DNA from: Pilatotrama ljubarskyi
Taxonomy: Eukaryota; Basidiomycota; Agaricomycetes; Polyporales; Polyporaceae
NCBI GenBank assembly: GCA_022385805.1
Contig: MU277672.1
Span: forward strand, 664,012-728,011
Direction of reading: 5' to 3'
DNA: 64,000 nucleotides
Shown here: one piece after another, positions 47,069 to 57,949 of the stretch
Numbering within the stretch: the stretch's first letter is position 1
Layout of the letters: every line of letters starts with the position of its first letter
Program-made: the position numbers and the translations under genes
Notes under the pieces: model-generated
Databases searched by the model: none
What the model saw: only the letters and a program-made list of their open reading frames with translations
Told to the model about the DNA's origin: nothing

Positions 47069-48793
47069 ATGCAAAAGCCGAGGCGCGCTTCCAGCTCAAG
47101 TGCGTTTAACCTCACGTCTCTGACTGCGGCCTCCATGTCCTCAGTACCACTGTCCCAACTATCATCCCTTCCGACCTATGCTTCGTCTTCAAGTTCACGC
47201 CTAAAGTCGCTGTACTCTGACTTCACCTACCAGAAGCAATCCAATCCAACGTCGTACGCGTCCAACGTCGACTGGTGGCGCCGCACACTCGAAGGCGCGC
47301 TTCTCCGAGGATGGCTGTCAGACTCTCATAGCACGGGTGCTACACCGGACCGCCTGGTACTGCATGCGACAGGCGTTGCTTTTACTGAGCATTTCCGAGT
47401 CGAGGGTGTGGGCAAGCCGCTGAGCATACCCACTGTGATAGTGAGTGCATCCTTGACTCTTTGTCGTCTGGAGCTAGGGAGAAGGCGGGCACTCATCGGT
47501 GCTCCTCACTAGTGAAGGCTGAGCTGAGCAGCTCCAAAGTGCTTATACCCCTCCCGGAGTTTCTGAACTCGTCGCGGTCGATATACGACCCCGGGTGGCT
47601 ACCGTACCGCATCGCAAGCTTTGTGGTGGGCAAGCCTCTCTGGTGGGCGTTAGGACAGCTCGGCATCGTCGACACGCAAGCCAGTACGTTCGGGGACTCG
47701 AGCACTGCCGAAAGGTGGAAGAAGGCCAAGGGAGACTATGTCGCCGTGAGCTTGCTTGAACAGGCAGCAGAGCGCATTCTCGAGAGGCAAAGGCAGAAGA
47801 GTACAGGCAGTCACGCCGACGCGCTCTACAACATGGATAGCTTTCGAGAAGAGTTCTCTGCATGCGCATTTGAGGATGCGCCTTTGTCCGATTTGGATGT
47901 GAAGGTCATGCTGAAGTTTCTGGAGCGGGACAAGCACGCGATAGCGGTGAAGGGGGAGGTGAGCCGCAACGCGGACCGAACTTGCCTTGATGCTAAGATG
48001 CACGCAGGTGATCAAATTCATAGAACAGGGTGTTCCAGAGTCATCAGAGATCACTGCTGTCGACAGCGGTCTCCTGGCTTTGAAGACCGCTGTGCAGGGA
48101 CTTCAAGCACAGGTCGATAACCTCCAGCGCAGGATAGACGAGTGAGTCTCCGGCCATCGTTCTGCTGAAGCGGTCCTGACATCCCTGGGCAGGCGCACGC
48201 AGCAGATCTCTGGCGCGCTCCGTCAGAAGCGCAAGGAGATCGCGTTGACACACTTGCGCGCGCGGAAGCAGCTCGAACAAGTGAGGACGAAGCGTCTAGA
48301 GTCTCTCGGCCTCCTCGAGTCGACGCTTCTTCGCGTCGAGACGTCTGCTGGCGATATTGAAGTGAGTACAGGCATCCTGTTGAACGTCTCATGAAGGTGC
48401 CAACTATCGTTTCTGTAGATCATGAGGTCGTACGAGTCCTCAACCGCCACTCTTCGCGAGATCCTCTCGCACCCGCTCCTGCAGCGCGAGAAGATCGACG
48501 AGACCATGGACGCGATGGCGTCTGCCCATGCGGATGCGCGCGAGGTCGACGACGCAATCCAGATGGGTGCCGAGATGGCGCAGGCCGAGGCGGGCGTGGA
48601 TGACTCTGAGCTCGATGCGGAGCTGCAGGCGCTCGTGCAGGAGGTCGAGAAGGAGAAGGCGGAGGAGGCGGCAGAAGAGCAGCGCAAGCGGCTTGCTGCT
48701 GGCGAGCTCGACGTCCCGGCTGATGCTCCAGCGTCAAGGGAGCCTGCCCAGGACCCAGAGGCAGCGCGGGATAAGGAGACCGTGGCTGCGTAG
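47069..48793 (+). CDS. CHMP7-like ESCRT-III protein (Snf7 family)
   Basis: CHMP7 proteins recruit ESCRT-III to the endoplasmic reticulum and to the nuclear envelope for sealing and quality control. Five exons (47069-47440, 47518-47958, 48008-48141, 48193-48361, 48419-48793) give 496 residues. The N-terminal half has the winged-helix-like layout of CHMP7 (WWRRTLEGALLRGWL, DRLVLHATG, LVPLPEF-type segment LIPLPEFLNSS). The C-terminal half is a Snf7 domain: a basic coiled-coil (RTQQISGALRQKRKEIALTHLRARKQLEQVRTKR), then MRSYESSTATLREIL, and an acidic tail of EAGVDDSELDAELQALVQEVE type that resembles a MIM-containing end. The first ATG is uncertain; a second in-frame ATG lies about 25 residues later. 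Confidence 0.88.
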
Positions 48794-49038
48794 GTTTGGA
48801 TGGTTGACCATGGGGTGTTTCTGCCACTCTTCCACTTCGTCTCTTTCACGCATCGCATGTAGTCGCATTCATGTCTATGTCTAGATTGCAGGTTACAAAC
48901 CAGCTTCTATGCTACAGTTCATATAGTCCTCGATGGCGTTGTGCAGAGTCCCGCTCCGTATGGTGGGTATCGTTCGTGGTCCAGCCGTCGCATTCGTGTC
49001 CGTCGAGGATTCGCTCCCCATCCTTCACTCCCGCCGCG

Positions 49039-51183
49039 CTAAAACCCTGCCTCGCTCGGCATCCGACTCTTCCTCTCCGCCTCATACAGCCCATAGATGC
49101 TATATGTCGGGCTCCTATAATCCGCATACTCCTGCGCATTCGCATGCGCCATCGCCATCTGCGCGAGGCTCGGCAGCGGCGGGGGCGACGGCACGCGCGG
49201 CGGCTTGTCGTCCGTGCGCCCCTGCCCCTCCGCCCGCGCGTTCACGGTCTTCCTCGGCACCCCACGCGACTTCGCGCTGCTCCCCGCCGTCGTCCCGGGG
49301 GCGTTCGCGACGGTGCGCGTGGACGGGAGCGATGCCATGCTCGTGAACTCGGCGAGCATGAGGTTCCCCAGGCGCGCGCTCGCCTCCATCCCGGGACTCA
49401 TCGCCTCGCTCTGCACGCGGTGGTGCGTCCCACTCCGTCCTGTCGTGCCCTTCTCCCTCTGGTGCTCGCGATCCTCTGGGCGCGGGCGCTGCCTGTCGCC
49501 AGCGAGCGTGATCGAGTCGTCCGGGTAGAGCGTCGGCTGGGGCGACACCGGCATCGGCAAGCCGCTCGAGTCGGGTCCGGGGCTCGCGAGGCCCATGGCA
49601 GACGTGAGCGCACGCGTGTCGCGCTCGCGGCCCCCGTCCGACTTGAGCGCGGGCGAGAGGGGCGGGAGCGCGTACTGCATCTGCATCTCGCGCTCCCCCG
49701 AGGGCACCATCACGGACGAGCGGTTCCCCGCGCCCCGCGCGAGCGTCGTGATGCCCGCGACGGTCGAGGACGAGCGGAGGACGGCACCCGCCCCAGGAGT
49801 GTATGGCGCTTTCACGCGGGCGCGGCCCTGGTTCTGGCCGTGGACGCTGATCGACGTCGACTTGCGCAGGGCGGGTTTGGGAAGGGGGGTAGTGGGGGCG
49901 GCGGACGTGGGCGCGGGTTCGGGTGCAGGGCGGGACGGGAAGGGCGATGCGACTTGGGCGCCACCGTAGATGTCCGCTTGCATGTCGAGGTACTCCGTCG
50001 CGGCGAGGCTGTGGCGCATGCTTCTGCGGCTCTTAGAGAGGCGGCTGGTGGAGGGCTTGCGTTGGAGAACGGGGGTGCCGTCTGCGGTCAGAGGAGACAT
50101 CCCGCCGAGTGCGAGTCCGATGCCGCTGGTCGACTGGGGAGAAGCTGGGTAGATGGACATGGAGAGCGCAGAGACGCGGTTCGCGGCGCGTGTCAGGGCG
50201 CTCTGCATCTGCTGCAGCGGTGGATTCATGGTTGCCGGATTGCTAGGTGGAGGGACATGCGCAGGAGCGGGCGGAGGAGGCAGAGGCGGCATGTTTTTCT
50301 CGAAGAACAGAGCAGTCGGAGCAGGCCTCGGGGGGTCGGGGAAGACGAGGTCGAAAGTCGGAGCCTTGTTCCCGAGTGCCTGAGCAGATGGCTTAGGCGT
50401 ATACTGAGTCCAAGTCCAGAGACCGTTGCTATTGGGCCGGACTACGGCAGAAGCACGTTCCTTGCCGCCAAAGAGAGACTCGTCGTCTACCTTCATGTCT
50501 TGATCAGCAAACGGGTCCTGAAAGATCGGCAGGGAAGGCGTGGGACAGGAGCGCTGACGGGGCCGAGTACGAGCTCTGTAGACTATGAAGGCACCCAAGA
50601 GAAAGAAGACGACGCCTACAGAAACCAGCACGATCAAGACGACGGGCAGGTGTTTAGATCCATGGCCACTGGTGCTGTCCGCCTGAGCATCGCTGAGAGC
50701 ACGAGAGGTTCCAGTAGGAGAGCCAGTCGGTACTAGTGTCCCAGAAAGCGCAGTCGTTGTCACCAAGGCAGTCAGAGGGGGCAAAGGAGAGAAGCCAGAA
50801 GTCACGGAGTGAGCGGGCACGGTGAGGGTCGTAGGTGCTTGGGAGGGGATGACTGGTAGAATCCCAGGATGTATGGCAGAAACATGCACGCCCGTGTCGG
50901 GAGCGGGCACAGGGACTGCATTGGCGTCGACCTCTGTCGTCTTGGTGGACTTGCTCTTGGCCGCTGAACCAGACTTGTCTTTGGGCGAGGGTGAAGACTT
51001 GCGGTCATTGTCGTCGTCGTCTGCTTTCTGGGGCCTCTCTGCGAGGTCGGTGTCCGGAATGGAACCTTTCGCAGGAGAGTCATGCTGCTTCTGTTTATTG
51101 TCAAACTTTGGATGGCCATGTTTCGGCGGGTTGAAGGGTCTAGTCTGTTTGCGGGAGATGAGGAAGGCGGTGGGGAGATCCAT
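49039..51183 (-). CDS. Large disordered single-pass membrane protein, uncharacterised
   Basis: One uninterrupted frame of 714 residues, unusual in this intron-rich window. I do not recognise a named family. The N-terminus is polar and Ser/Thr/Pro-rich without a clear signal peptide, then comes a single strong span (LPVVLIVLVSVGVVFFLLGA) at about residues 178-200 with a basic stop-transfer (RARTRPRQR). The tail is about 500 residues, disordered, and rich in Pro and Ser, with a few conserved-looking islands: FQDPFADQDMKVDDESLFGG, LWTWTQYTPKPSAQALG, and a C-terminal SPTYSIYGLYEAERKSRMPSE. The islands suggest binding sites rather than an enzyme. The open frame extends upstream to 51363, but ATG 51183 is the more natural start. 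The 3' end faces the CHMP7-like gene. Confidence 0.8.
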   Translation of the reverse strand: MDLPTAFLISRKQTRPFNPPKHGHPKFDNKQKQHDSPAKGSIPDTDLAERPQKADDDDNDRKSSPSPKDKSGSAAKSKSTKTTEVDANAVPVPAPDTGVHVSAIHPGILPVIPSQAPTTLTVPAHSVTSGFSPLPPLTALVTTTALSGTLVPTGSPTGTSRALSDAQADSTSGHGSKHLPVVLIVLVSVGVVFFLLGAFIVYRARTRPRQRSCPTPSLPIFQDPFADQDMKVDDESLFGGKERASAVVRPNSNGLWTWTQYTPKPSAQALGNKAPTFDLVFPDPPRPAPTALFFEKNMPPLPPPPAPAHVPPPSNPATMNPPLQQMQSALTRAANRVSALSMSIYPASPQSTSGIGLALGGMSPLTADGTPVLQRKPSTSRLSKSRRSMRHSLAATEYLDMQADIYGGAQVASPFPSRPAPEPAPTSAAPTTPLPKPALRKSTSISVHGQNQGRARVKAPYTPGAGAVLRSSSTVAGITTLARGAGNRSSVMVPSGEREMQMQYALPPLSPALKSDGGRERDTRALTSAMGLASPGPDSSGLPMPVSPQPTLYPDDSITLAGDRQRPRPEDREHQREKGTTGRSGTHHRVQSEAMSPGMEASARLGNLMLAEFTSMASLPSTRTVANAPGTTAGSSAKSRGVPRKTVNARAEGQGRTDDKPPRVPSPPPLPSLAQMAMAHANAQEYADYRSPTYSIYGLYEAERKSRMPSEAGF

Positions 51184-51735
51184 GAGAATGAGCGTAAGGT
51201 AACGAATGTGGCAGCAGAATTTAGAGAACGTAAGAGAACTGCCTAAAAGCCAGCGACCTGCACTGCAGACAGAAAGAGCAGTATACAGGCAAGTGTGCGG
51301 CGTCGAGTGGTGCAGCCGTCCGAGTCCAAGGTCAAGTTGAGTTGCCCGCCAAAAGCAGCGCACGCGTCCGGTATGTCACAGGCACGTGACCGCGTACCGG
51401 CGTTTTCCGGGCTAGCCAAAAGCGGCAGGAAGGCGGGGACTGGATCGACGACCCTGACCGACCGTCGCTTGCCCTGCTTCCCCCGAGTCGCACTGCCCAG
51501 CGTCGGACATCGCTCGTCTGGGCTTGTCTCCTACCACCATCTTGTCTGCTGGCTGTCTCTGCAGCGATTATATATCGAAATCTCGCTTTTGCATACCCCC
51601 ATCTTGGTTATCCGGATACGAGTATACCACCCTCTCTCGGTCTACTTGCGTTCAAGAGAGTCTCGACACGCGTCATTCGCGTCGCAGTCCACATAAACAC
51701 CCACAATTTGCATTCCTTCAGCTCTTGACGCGGTG
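51184..51735. promoter_or_regulatory. Divergent promoter, membrane protein / checkpoint mediator
   Basis: About 550 bp between two divergent starts. A TATATAT-like stretch occurs at 51569-51574. Promoter function for either side is inferred from orientation. Confidence 0.4.
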
Positions 51736-54700
51736 ATGGGGTCTTCTGGGAACGAGTCCAGGTATGCTTCCCTTCCCATTGCTCCCGTCCTGTGGCTAAA
51801 CACCGCGACAGGAATGACGACTCACAAGCGAGCCAGCTTCTCGCTGCTGCTCTAAGACCCAGAGAGCTGCAACCAACTGTCTCTCAGCTCGCGATACAAG
51901 AAGAGCCTCATGTCTCCGATGGATCCCTGCAATCTAGCGGAGGCAGCTCTGTCCACTACCACATAAACGGCCTCATGCCCACTCAGACTCAGTCGCTGTA
52001 CGAAAGCCGAGAACCTCCGTACGATGAAGGATCTCAGAAAGAGAACGCACCCATGTCTCCACAGAGGAGACCCAACTCCCCTCCTACTGCGCCTTCACGG
52101 AATGGGTCACCTCGTCAGGCACAGAGTGCTTCCTCTTATCCTTCACCACCTCTCGACCACGAGGCATCTGTCAAAGGCCCCAAAGAGAAACCCTGTCCAA
52201 AGGTGTGTGGTCTACCCAATGGCCCAAGCATACCTGCCACGACGAAAGCCGGAAAAGCCGTAGCGTTTGCATCGCCGTCGCGTCCCGTCGCCGGGCCCCA
52301 GAACAACACCAATCGCGCGACTATCCCTCCCAGTCACGCGATGCCGCCTCCAAAGCGGTTCCGCTCCCCCTCTCCCGCATCACAAGACTCCTTTGCTGGC
52401 CCGCTCCCTGAGCGAGATCCTGTGGAAGCTTTCCTCCAGCAGGCAAAGCATCTTGACGTACCTTTGTCGCAGTTGGGAGAGGATTCGCAGTCCATCTCCG
52501 AGGGCGAAGATGGTCCTCCTCCCGTTGCCTCCAACATGTGGGCGTCCCGTCTCCATAGCCGAGCTGCGCGTCCACCGTCTTCCCAGGGCAAAGTGCTCGT
52601 TGAAGGCACCCCATCCAACTCGTCTCGTTCCAACGACTCGCAGGCGAAGTCTCAATCGCAGTCTCAATCCCCACTCCAGCCTCAGTCGCAAGCGCGCCGC
52701 TCTCAGCCCCGTATCGCCGAGTCGCAGCAAAGCAGCGATGGGTCAACACAGCTCTCTGACCTCTTCCCGCCCGGCCAGGGCGAGTCGATAGAAGCAGAGA
52801 TGGCCAGCCTCGTGGAAGGCGCTCCCATCGATGCTGATCACGATGAAGACCACGAGCGCAATCGTACTCCCTCATCACCCGCACATCCTACCCAGTCGGA
52901 CACCTCCACGCAGCCCACCTCGTCGTACGAACGGCTCGTCAACCAGGACCCATTCGCGCCTGATCCTGAGGTCACTCAGCCTGCACCCGAAGCGATGGAG
53001 GAGACTCAGGCAGTGGATTATTCGAGGCCTACGCACGAGACCGACGCGTCCTCCATCGTCCGTAATCATGACTTCTTCAACGAGAACGGGCAGATCGTCT
53101 TCCCGTCTGTGCCGTCGGAGGCCCGCTCCGTCGACACATCGCGTACGCGTTCGACTATCCCTGGGGGACTTATGGCGCTGGTCGCACCTCATAAGAGGTA
53201 TCGATACCAGGATATTTCTGCGAGCCCTGGCCCGTCGACGCAGATCCTGCCACATCTGACGACAGGGAATGAGGGTGGTGAAGAGACGCAGGTCTCGGAC
53301 GTTTCGGCTGCTATGACATCCAGAGGTATACAGGAGACGCAGCCGTCTGAGGTGTCGGTGGCGATGGACGTGAGCGAGGTCGTCGTCCACCCAGTTGCTA
53401 AGCGGACCCTTCCTACGGCTACGCGCGCACTGCAGGCCCTCAGAGCTCGACAGCAGTCGAAGAAGGAGATTGTGCCCGACTCGGAGGAGATGCGGATCGT
53501 CCCGGACTCGGACCCCCCGGAACCCACGCGCGCCTCATCCCCTGCCAACGTCTCCACCGCACAGTCATCTCCTGCGAAGCCGCGTTCTCGACGGGGTCTT
53601 CAGTCGGAGGAAGAGGTGCTGCAAACTGTCACGATGACGATGGAGGCCTCCGCCCCTCCGACGGTCAGCGCCATTCGTGAGGAAGAGGAGGAAGAGGACG
53701 ACGAAGACGAGGTGCCTCTGGCGGCCACAGTGAAGTCCGCGAAGGCGAAGGGAAAGCAAAGGGCAGAATTACCTGAGTCCTACGATGTGCCATCTCCGAG
53801 CACTGCGAAGGGCAGGACGAGCAGGAACAGTCCATGGAAGGGCTCCATCGTGCCTTCTTCGGATCCTCAGGAACGGCGGGCGGACGCGGTGGCGCAGCCG
53901 AAGAGCAAGAAGGCAAGGACGCCTGTCGAGCAGATCGCCCCTGCACTCCCAAAGCCGCGCACGGCTCCGCGTCAGGCGAAGCTCGCGGCGCGCGAGCGTC
54001 TCCGGGAGAGCCCAGACGAGGAGGATGTCGGCGACGATCAGGACATCGTCATCCCGGACCAGATGTACGACGATGATGATGACAAGGATACGCAGCCTGC
54101 GGAGGATGAGATGGACGTCGACACTCCTGCGATGACTTCCAGGCCTTCTCGTGGTGGCAAGCGGAAGCGCACCGTCTCTTCGTCGGTGCGCAAGAACTCA
54201 ACCAGGAGCAATGGCGCGAGGCCTGTGAAGGAGGAATCCAGCACGCCCGCTACCCGGCCCACCAAGCGCCTCAAGTCCGGGTCTCACGCCCGCATCGCCG
54301 GCGACGGCCCAGCGACGCGAGTCTTTGCCCTTTGGAAGCAGGACGGGCACTATTACTCCGGGACGGTCCAATGCCAGGTTGCCCCAGGGAAGTATGAGAT
54401 CCTATTCGACGACGGCGACAAGGTGACCACAGAGCTCAAGCACATGCGCACGTGCCGCCTGCGCGAGGGCGACAACGTCCTGCTCAACAGCAAGGACAAG
54501 GCCAAGGTCGTCAGCGCTCCAGCTTGCGGTCCGTCCGGCCACCAAGCGTCGGAACGCATCATCGTGGATCTCGACAAGGACGGGGAAGAGGACGTGGAGG
54601 TGCAGCAGCTGCGCCTCGCGCCAAGGACGGTCAGCTCCGAGTGGGGAGACCGTGTTCTGACGGACGACGTGATCTCTCCCGTGGTCAAGCCTAAGCTCGC

Positions 54701-55666
54701 GCGGAACAGCCCGACGCCCGGCGCGTCTGTCGCCTCGGCGAGCGAGGGCGGAGCGAAGCGCAAGCCGCTGTACAAGGTGGGCATCGTCGTGACGCTGTCG
54801 GCGAAGCTCGCGCGGGAGGAGGAGCGTCAGGCGAAGATCGCGCAGATCAAGGCGCGCATCGCGGGGCACGGCGGCGTTGTGGTCGACGACTGGGCGTGTC
54901 TGTTTAAGATGGAGGGCATGTTCCAGGAGAAGCGGAACCGCTGGACCCTGCGGCCGCAGGATATCGCGTGGCAGGAGAGGACGGACATCGACAGGGCGTT
55001 CTTGATGTCGGACGATAATAGCCAGAAGCCGAAGTTCCTTATGGCGCTGGCCTTGGGGATTCCGTGTCTGTCTGCGGAGTACCTGGATCAACTCGATCAA
55101 GACGTGAGTTCGTGATCTCTTGTGCTACGGGGCGATTATACTGATATGCTGCATAGCCTGAGGATACCGACTGGCAGCCGTACCTTCTTCCCGCAGGTTT
55201 TTCGGAGCACCTCAATACTCGTGTTTCGCAACTCGTCGACCTGGACTGGGGAAATAGCGAGCAGCATCTTAGCGAAATCACGGAGAACCTCGTCCCGGCC
55301 AAGGTCTTCTCGGGCAAGTCCATCCTTTGCATCTCACGGCAGTTCGTCCCTTGTCGTCGAAAGGTACGCACACATCGAACGTTTGCATGCTCTGCTTCAG
55401 ATGCTCATCGTCATCTACAGAATGCCAACACGGAGTCCGCCGAGAAGGTACCGCTCATCGTCCTTTGCATGGGAGCCAAGACGGTCGAAGCCGTCACGGA
55501 CGAGAAGTACGCCTCTCGCAGTCTCGATGAGTATGACTACGTCGTCCTTCGCGACGACTACGAGAAACGCCTGCTCGACGTCGACCACTGCGTCAGCGTG
55601 AGCTGGGTGAAAGACTGTCTCATCTCAGGGCGCCTGCTACCCGTTCCTGAGCGCACGCCTCCTTAG
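51736..55666 (+). CDS. DNA-damage checkpoint mediator, Rad9/Crb2/53BP1-like
   Basis: Such proteins bind modified nucleosomes at DNA breaks and recruit checkpoint kinases. Four exons (51736-51761, 51812-55103, 55157-55363, 55421-55666) give 1256 residues. The first 830 residues are disordered and carry about 25 SQ or TQ sites, the targets of ATM/ATR kinases. A Tudor-like domain starts near residue 845 (RVFALWKQDGHYYSGTV, YEILFDDGDK). Two C-terminal BRCT repeats follow: LYKVGIVVTLSAKLAREEE to about residue 1105, and a second (VPLIVLCMGAKTVEAVTDEK, VSVSWVKDCLISGR) at the end. Tudor plus tandem BRCT defines this family. The ATG at 51736 is in a 26-nt first exon, leaving only MGSSGNESR before the splice; other starts are possible but do not splice as well. 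Confidence 0.9.
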
Positions 55667-56510
55667 AGATACCTCGTCAGCCACGCGCCTTGAAAATTGA
55701 TCGCATAACCCGCGTACATACCTTACTGCGTCCTTGGTCAGCTCATCGTGCTATGTTTCGTTAGGTGTTTCTCGCTACAATGCTCCGATCGCTATCGTAC
55801 TGCCGCATTGCTCTCTTGCTTAATCCGTCACTGTATCGCGTAGGACTCTTACTGTACAAACTGTCTTGTGTTGGATCGAGTATAGTATACCCCTGCTAGT
55901 CAGGGTGCTCTGAGATTGAGGTGGAACTGGAAGTGATATGTGAATGACATATATGAGTACTGCCAATCGAGGCAGATGGGAGAATGAGTACATTGCTTCT
56001 TCCAACTCACCCACCACACTCTGGCACCCTCTGCATGGTAAACGCTCTTCCTATCATCTCTGCGACTCTTTTATTGCCATTCTCGATGTACGGGACCCGG
56101 GGTGGGTATGGTCTTCTTGCGGCGCCTGGCAAGCTTCTCGTAACAGCATGTGGTTTCGGCAAGCGGATGACATCGACTAGGTCATCCTGGCCTCCTTTTA
56201 TTCGCGCTGAGAACCTGGGGTTGGCTGACTCTGTCCTCCTGCTGAGTCCCAGCTGCACAATCGATCTTCCTCTCCCGGCATCCGCTACGCGCACCCATGG
56301 GCGATTTGCGCCTTGCACGGCTCACGCTCGTACCCTGACATTTCCTGTCACCTCGAGCATGCAAGCATGCAAGCACATATGGCGCACTCCACCTTCGTCG
56401 ACTCCTTCAACTCGGTGCTAATCCAATGCTTTGAGCCGCCCATGCCCTCGTCATCATCCGGCTCTGCGTGCTTCATGAACTACAAATAGTCCGGGTCTCT
56501 GCTGAGATTG
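55667..56510. other. Intergenic, upstream of a pseudogene
   Basis: About 840 bp. Part of it (roughly 56000-56480) may hold decayed 5' exons of the pseudogene at 56511, such as HSTFVDSFNS at about 56382, but no exon can be defined. Confidence 0.4.
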
Positions 56511-57634
56511 GTGTACAATTTCACGCTGGCCGGGTGCAACACGAGCGGTGCGAGCATCGTATTCAGATTCAATGGTACGTCCTAAGCATGACCGCGTCGC
56601 GGCTACTGCACTGAGAAATATGATGTTCCGTAGGATCCAATGTATACGCGTTTGGCAGCGTGGTTGATTAGAACGGGGATGACCCCTCAGAGTCAGTCTA
56701 CAGCGTGGACGGCGATGGTCCTACGCTCCCCAAGTAAATGGTCAAACGGACGCCGTGCCGTACTTCGGATCTGGGGCACTACCCTTGCGCGACCACACCC
56801 TCCTAAGAGACATCAGGAGCAAACCCGCCGCGCGTTACTGCGTTGATTACTTGCAGGTCTCTATCAACGTCCTGCCGCTAGACTCCTCTTCCTCTGTCCC
56901 GCGGGCCGACACCTCTGCGTCCCAGTCTACATTCCAAAACACATTTGGCTTTCCGACAACCTATGCTTCCTCTGTACCTTCAGGTGGATTCGTGGAGCTA
57001 GAAAGCTACTGCGCCCACTGGCGCCGTTGTCGGCGGTGTCTGTGGTGGTCTAGCATTTCTCTGCATACTCACTGCAATTTTGTACCGGCGGCGTAACACG
57101 CATCTGGAGAGTGGATACAAGTATGGCCCCAAAGCATATTAGGTAAGTGCAACTATTCCATCGTGCTTTGACCGAAAATCATAAGATGCCCCGCCCACCA
57201 TCAGGCCATATGTATCATGGACGGCCAAATCCTCTGTAAGCTTCCGTACGTCGAGTCACCACTCACATAATCATTACATAGACTAGCATACAATCCCCTC
57301 TTGATGACCCAATCACCAAGCGGCGGCGCTAGAGTTACAGCACGATCCAGCACAAGCGATCGTGCCAATGAAGAGCCCTTAAGTTACGACTTCGTCTTCC
57401 AGCGACGCGATTGCGACGGCAACTTCGCAGTCTGAGGGGCCCTTCCTGTAACAGCAGCAAACCGCCGGCTCACCGAGCTGTCTTATATACGACCGCCTAA
57501 GTAGTACTACTTATACTGCCGAAGGATACCCTGGGCCGTCCCACGGAATGGAGACATTCTCGTATCCTGGTGGAGGAGAGACTCTTCTTGCGTATACCCC
57601 CAGACAGCCCCTCGTAGTCACGTCAAGCAGCTGA
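56511..57634 (+). pseudogene. Decayed single-pass membrane protein gene
   Basis: Remains of a mushroom-type membrane protein with a beta-sandwich-like ectodomain. Recognisable pieces, in order, are YNFTLAGCNTSGASIVFRFN, GSNVYAFGSVVD (across an intact 59-nt intron at 56575-56633), NGDDPSESVYSVDG, VNGQTDAVPYFGSGALP, LRDHTLL, VDYLQVSIN, a span (GAVVGGVCGGLAFLCILTAI) and a tyrosine- and proline-rich tail to about 57634. It is broken by TAG at 56669 and by a frameshift near the C-run at 56727-56732, which also exposes TAA at 56735. Downstream tail exons still have usable splice sites, so decay seems recent. The 5' end of the gene is not identifiable. Confidence 0.75.
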
Positions 57635-57949
57635 GCGAGCTTCAAGTTCGTACCTTTCCTCGCACTGACGTGCTCGGGTAACATGTCCTATATGTCGCAT
57701 CCAGCCCATATAGCCTATGGCTCAGTGTATTTTCCTGGACTTGTATGTTATGATACGAACGCCTGCCACGCTGAGTTGCGGAAGGCCTGAAATAGCCGCA
57801 GAACGGCAGTGACCACGAACCTCGAGGCGCTGGCGCATTCGGCACGCCGATGTCGGGCGCCAACGCGGTTTCTCACCTTGGACGCGTCGGTTCTCTGTCT
57901 TCGCGCCTTACTCTGGCTTCGCGACACTCAGCTTGTCTGTACCGAAAGA
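57635..57949. promoter_or_regulatory. Upstream region of the chromodomain gene
   Basis: About 315 bp between the pseudogene remnant and the chromodomain ATG. No TATA box is seen. Confidence 0.4.

Noticed and set aside
48871..50736. Plus-strand frame of 621 codons rich in arginine
   Set aside because: Shadow of the intronless minus-strand membrane protein gene; composition reflects the complementary Pro/Ser codons.
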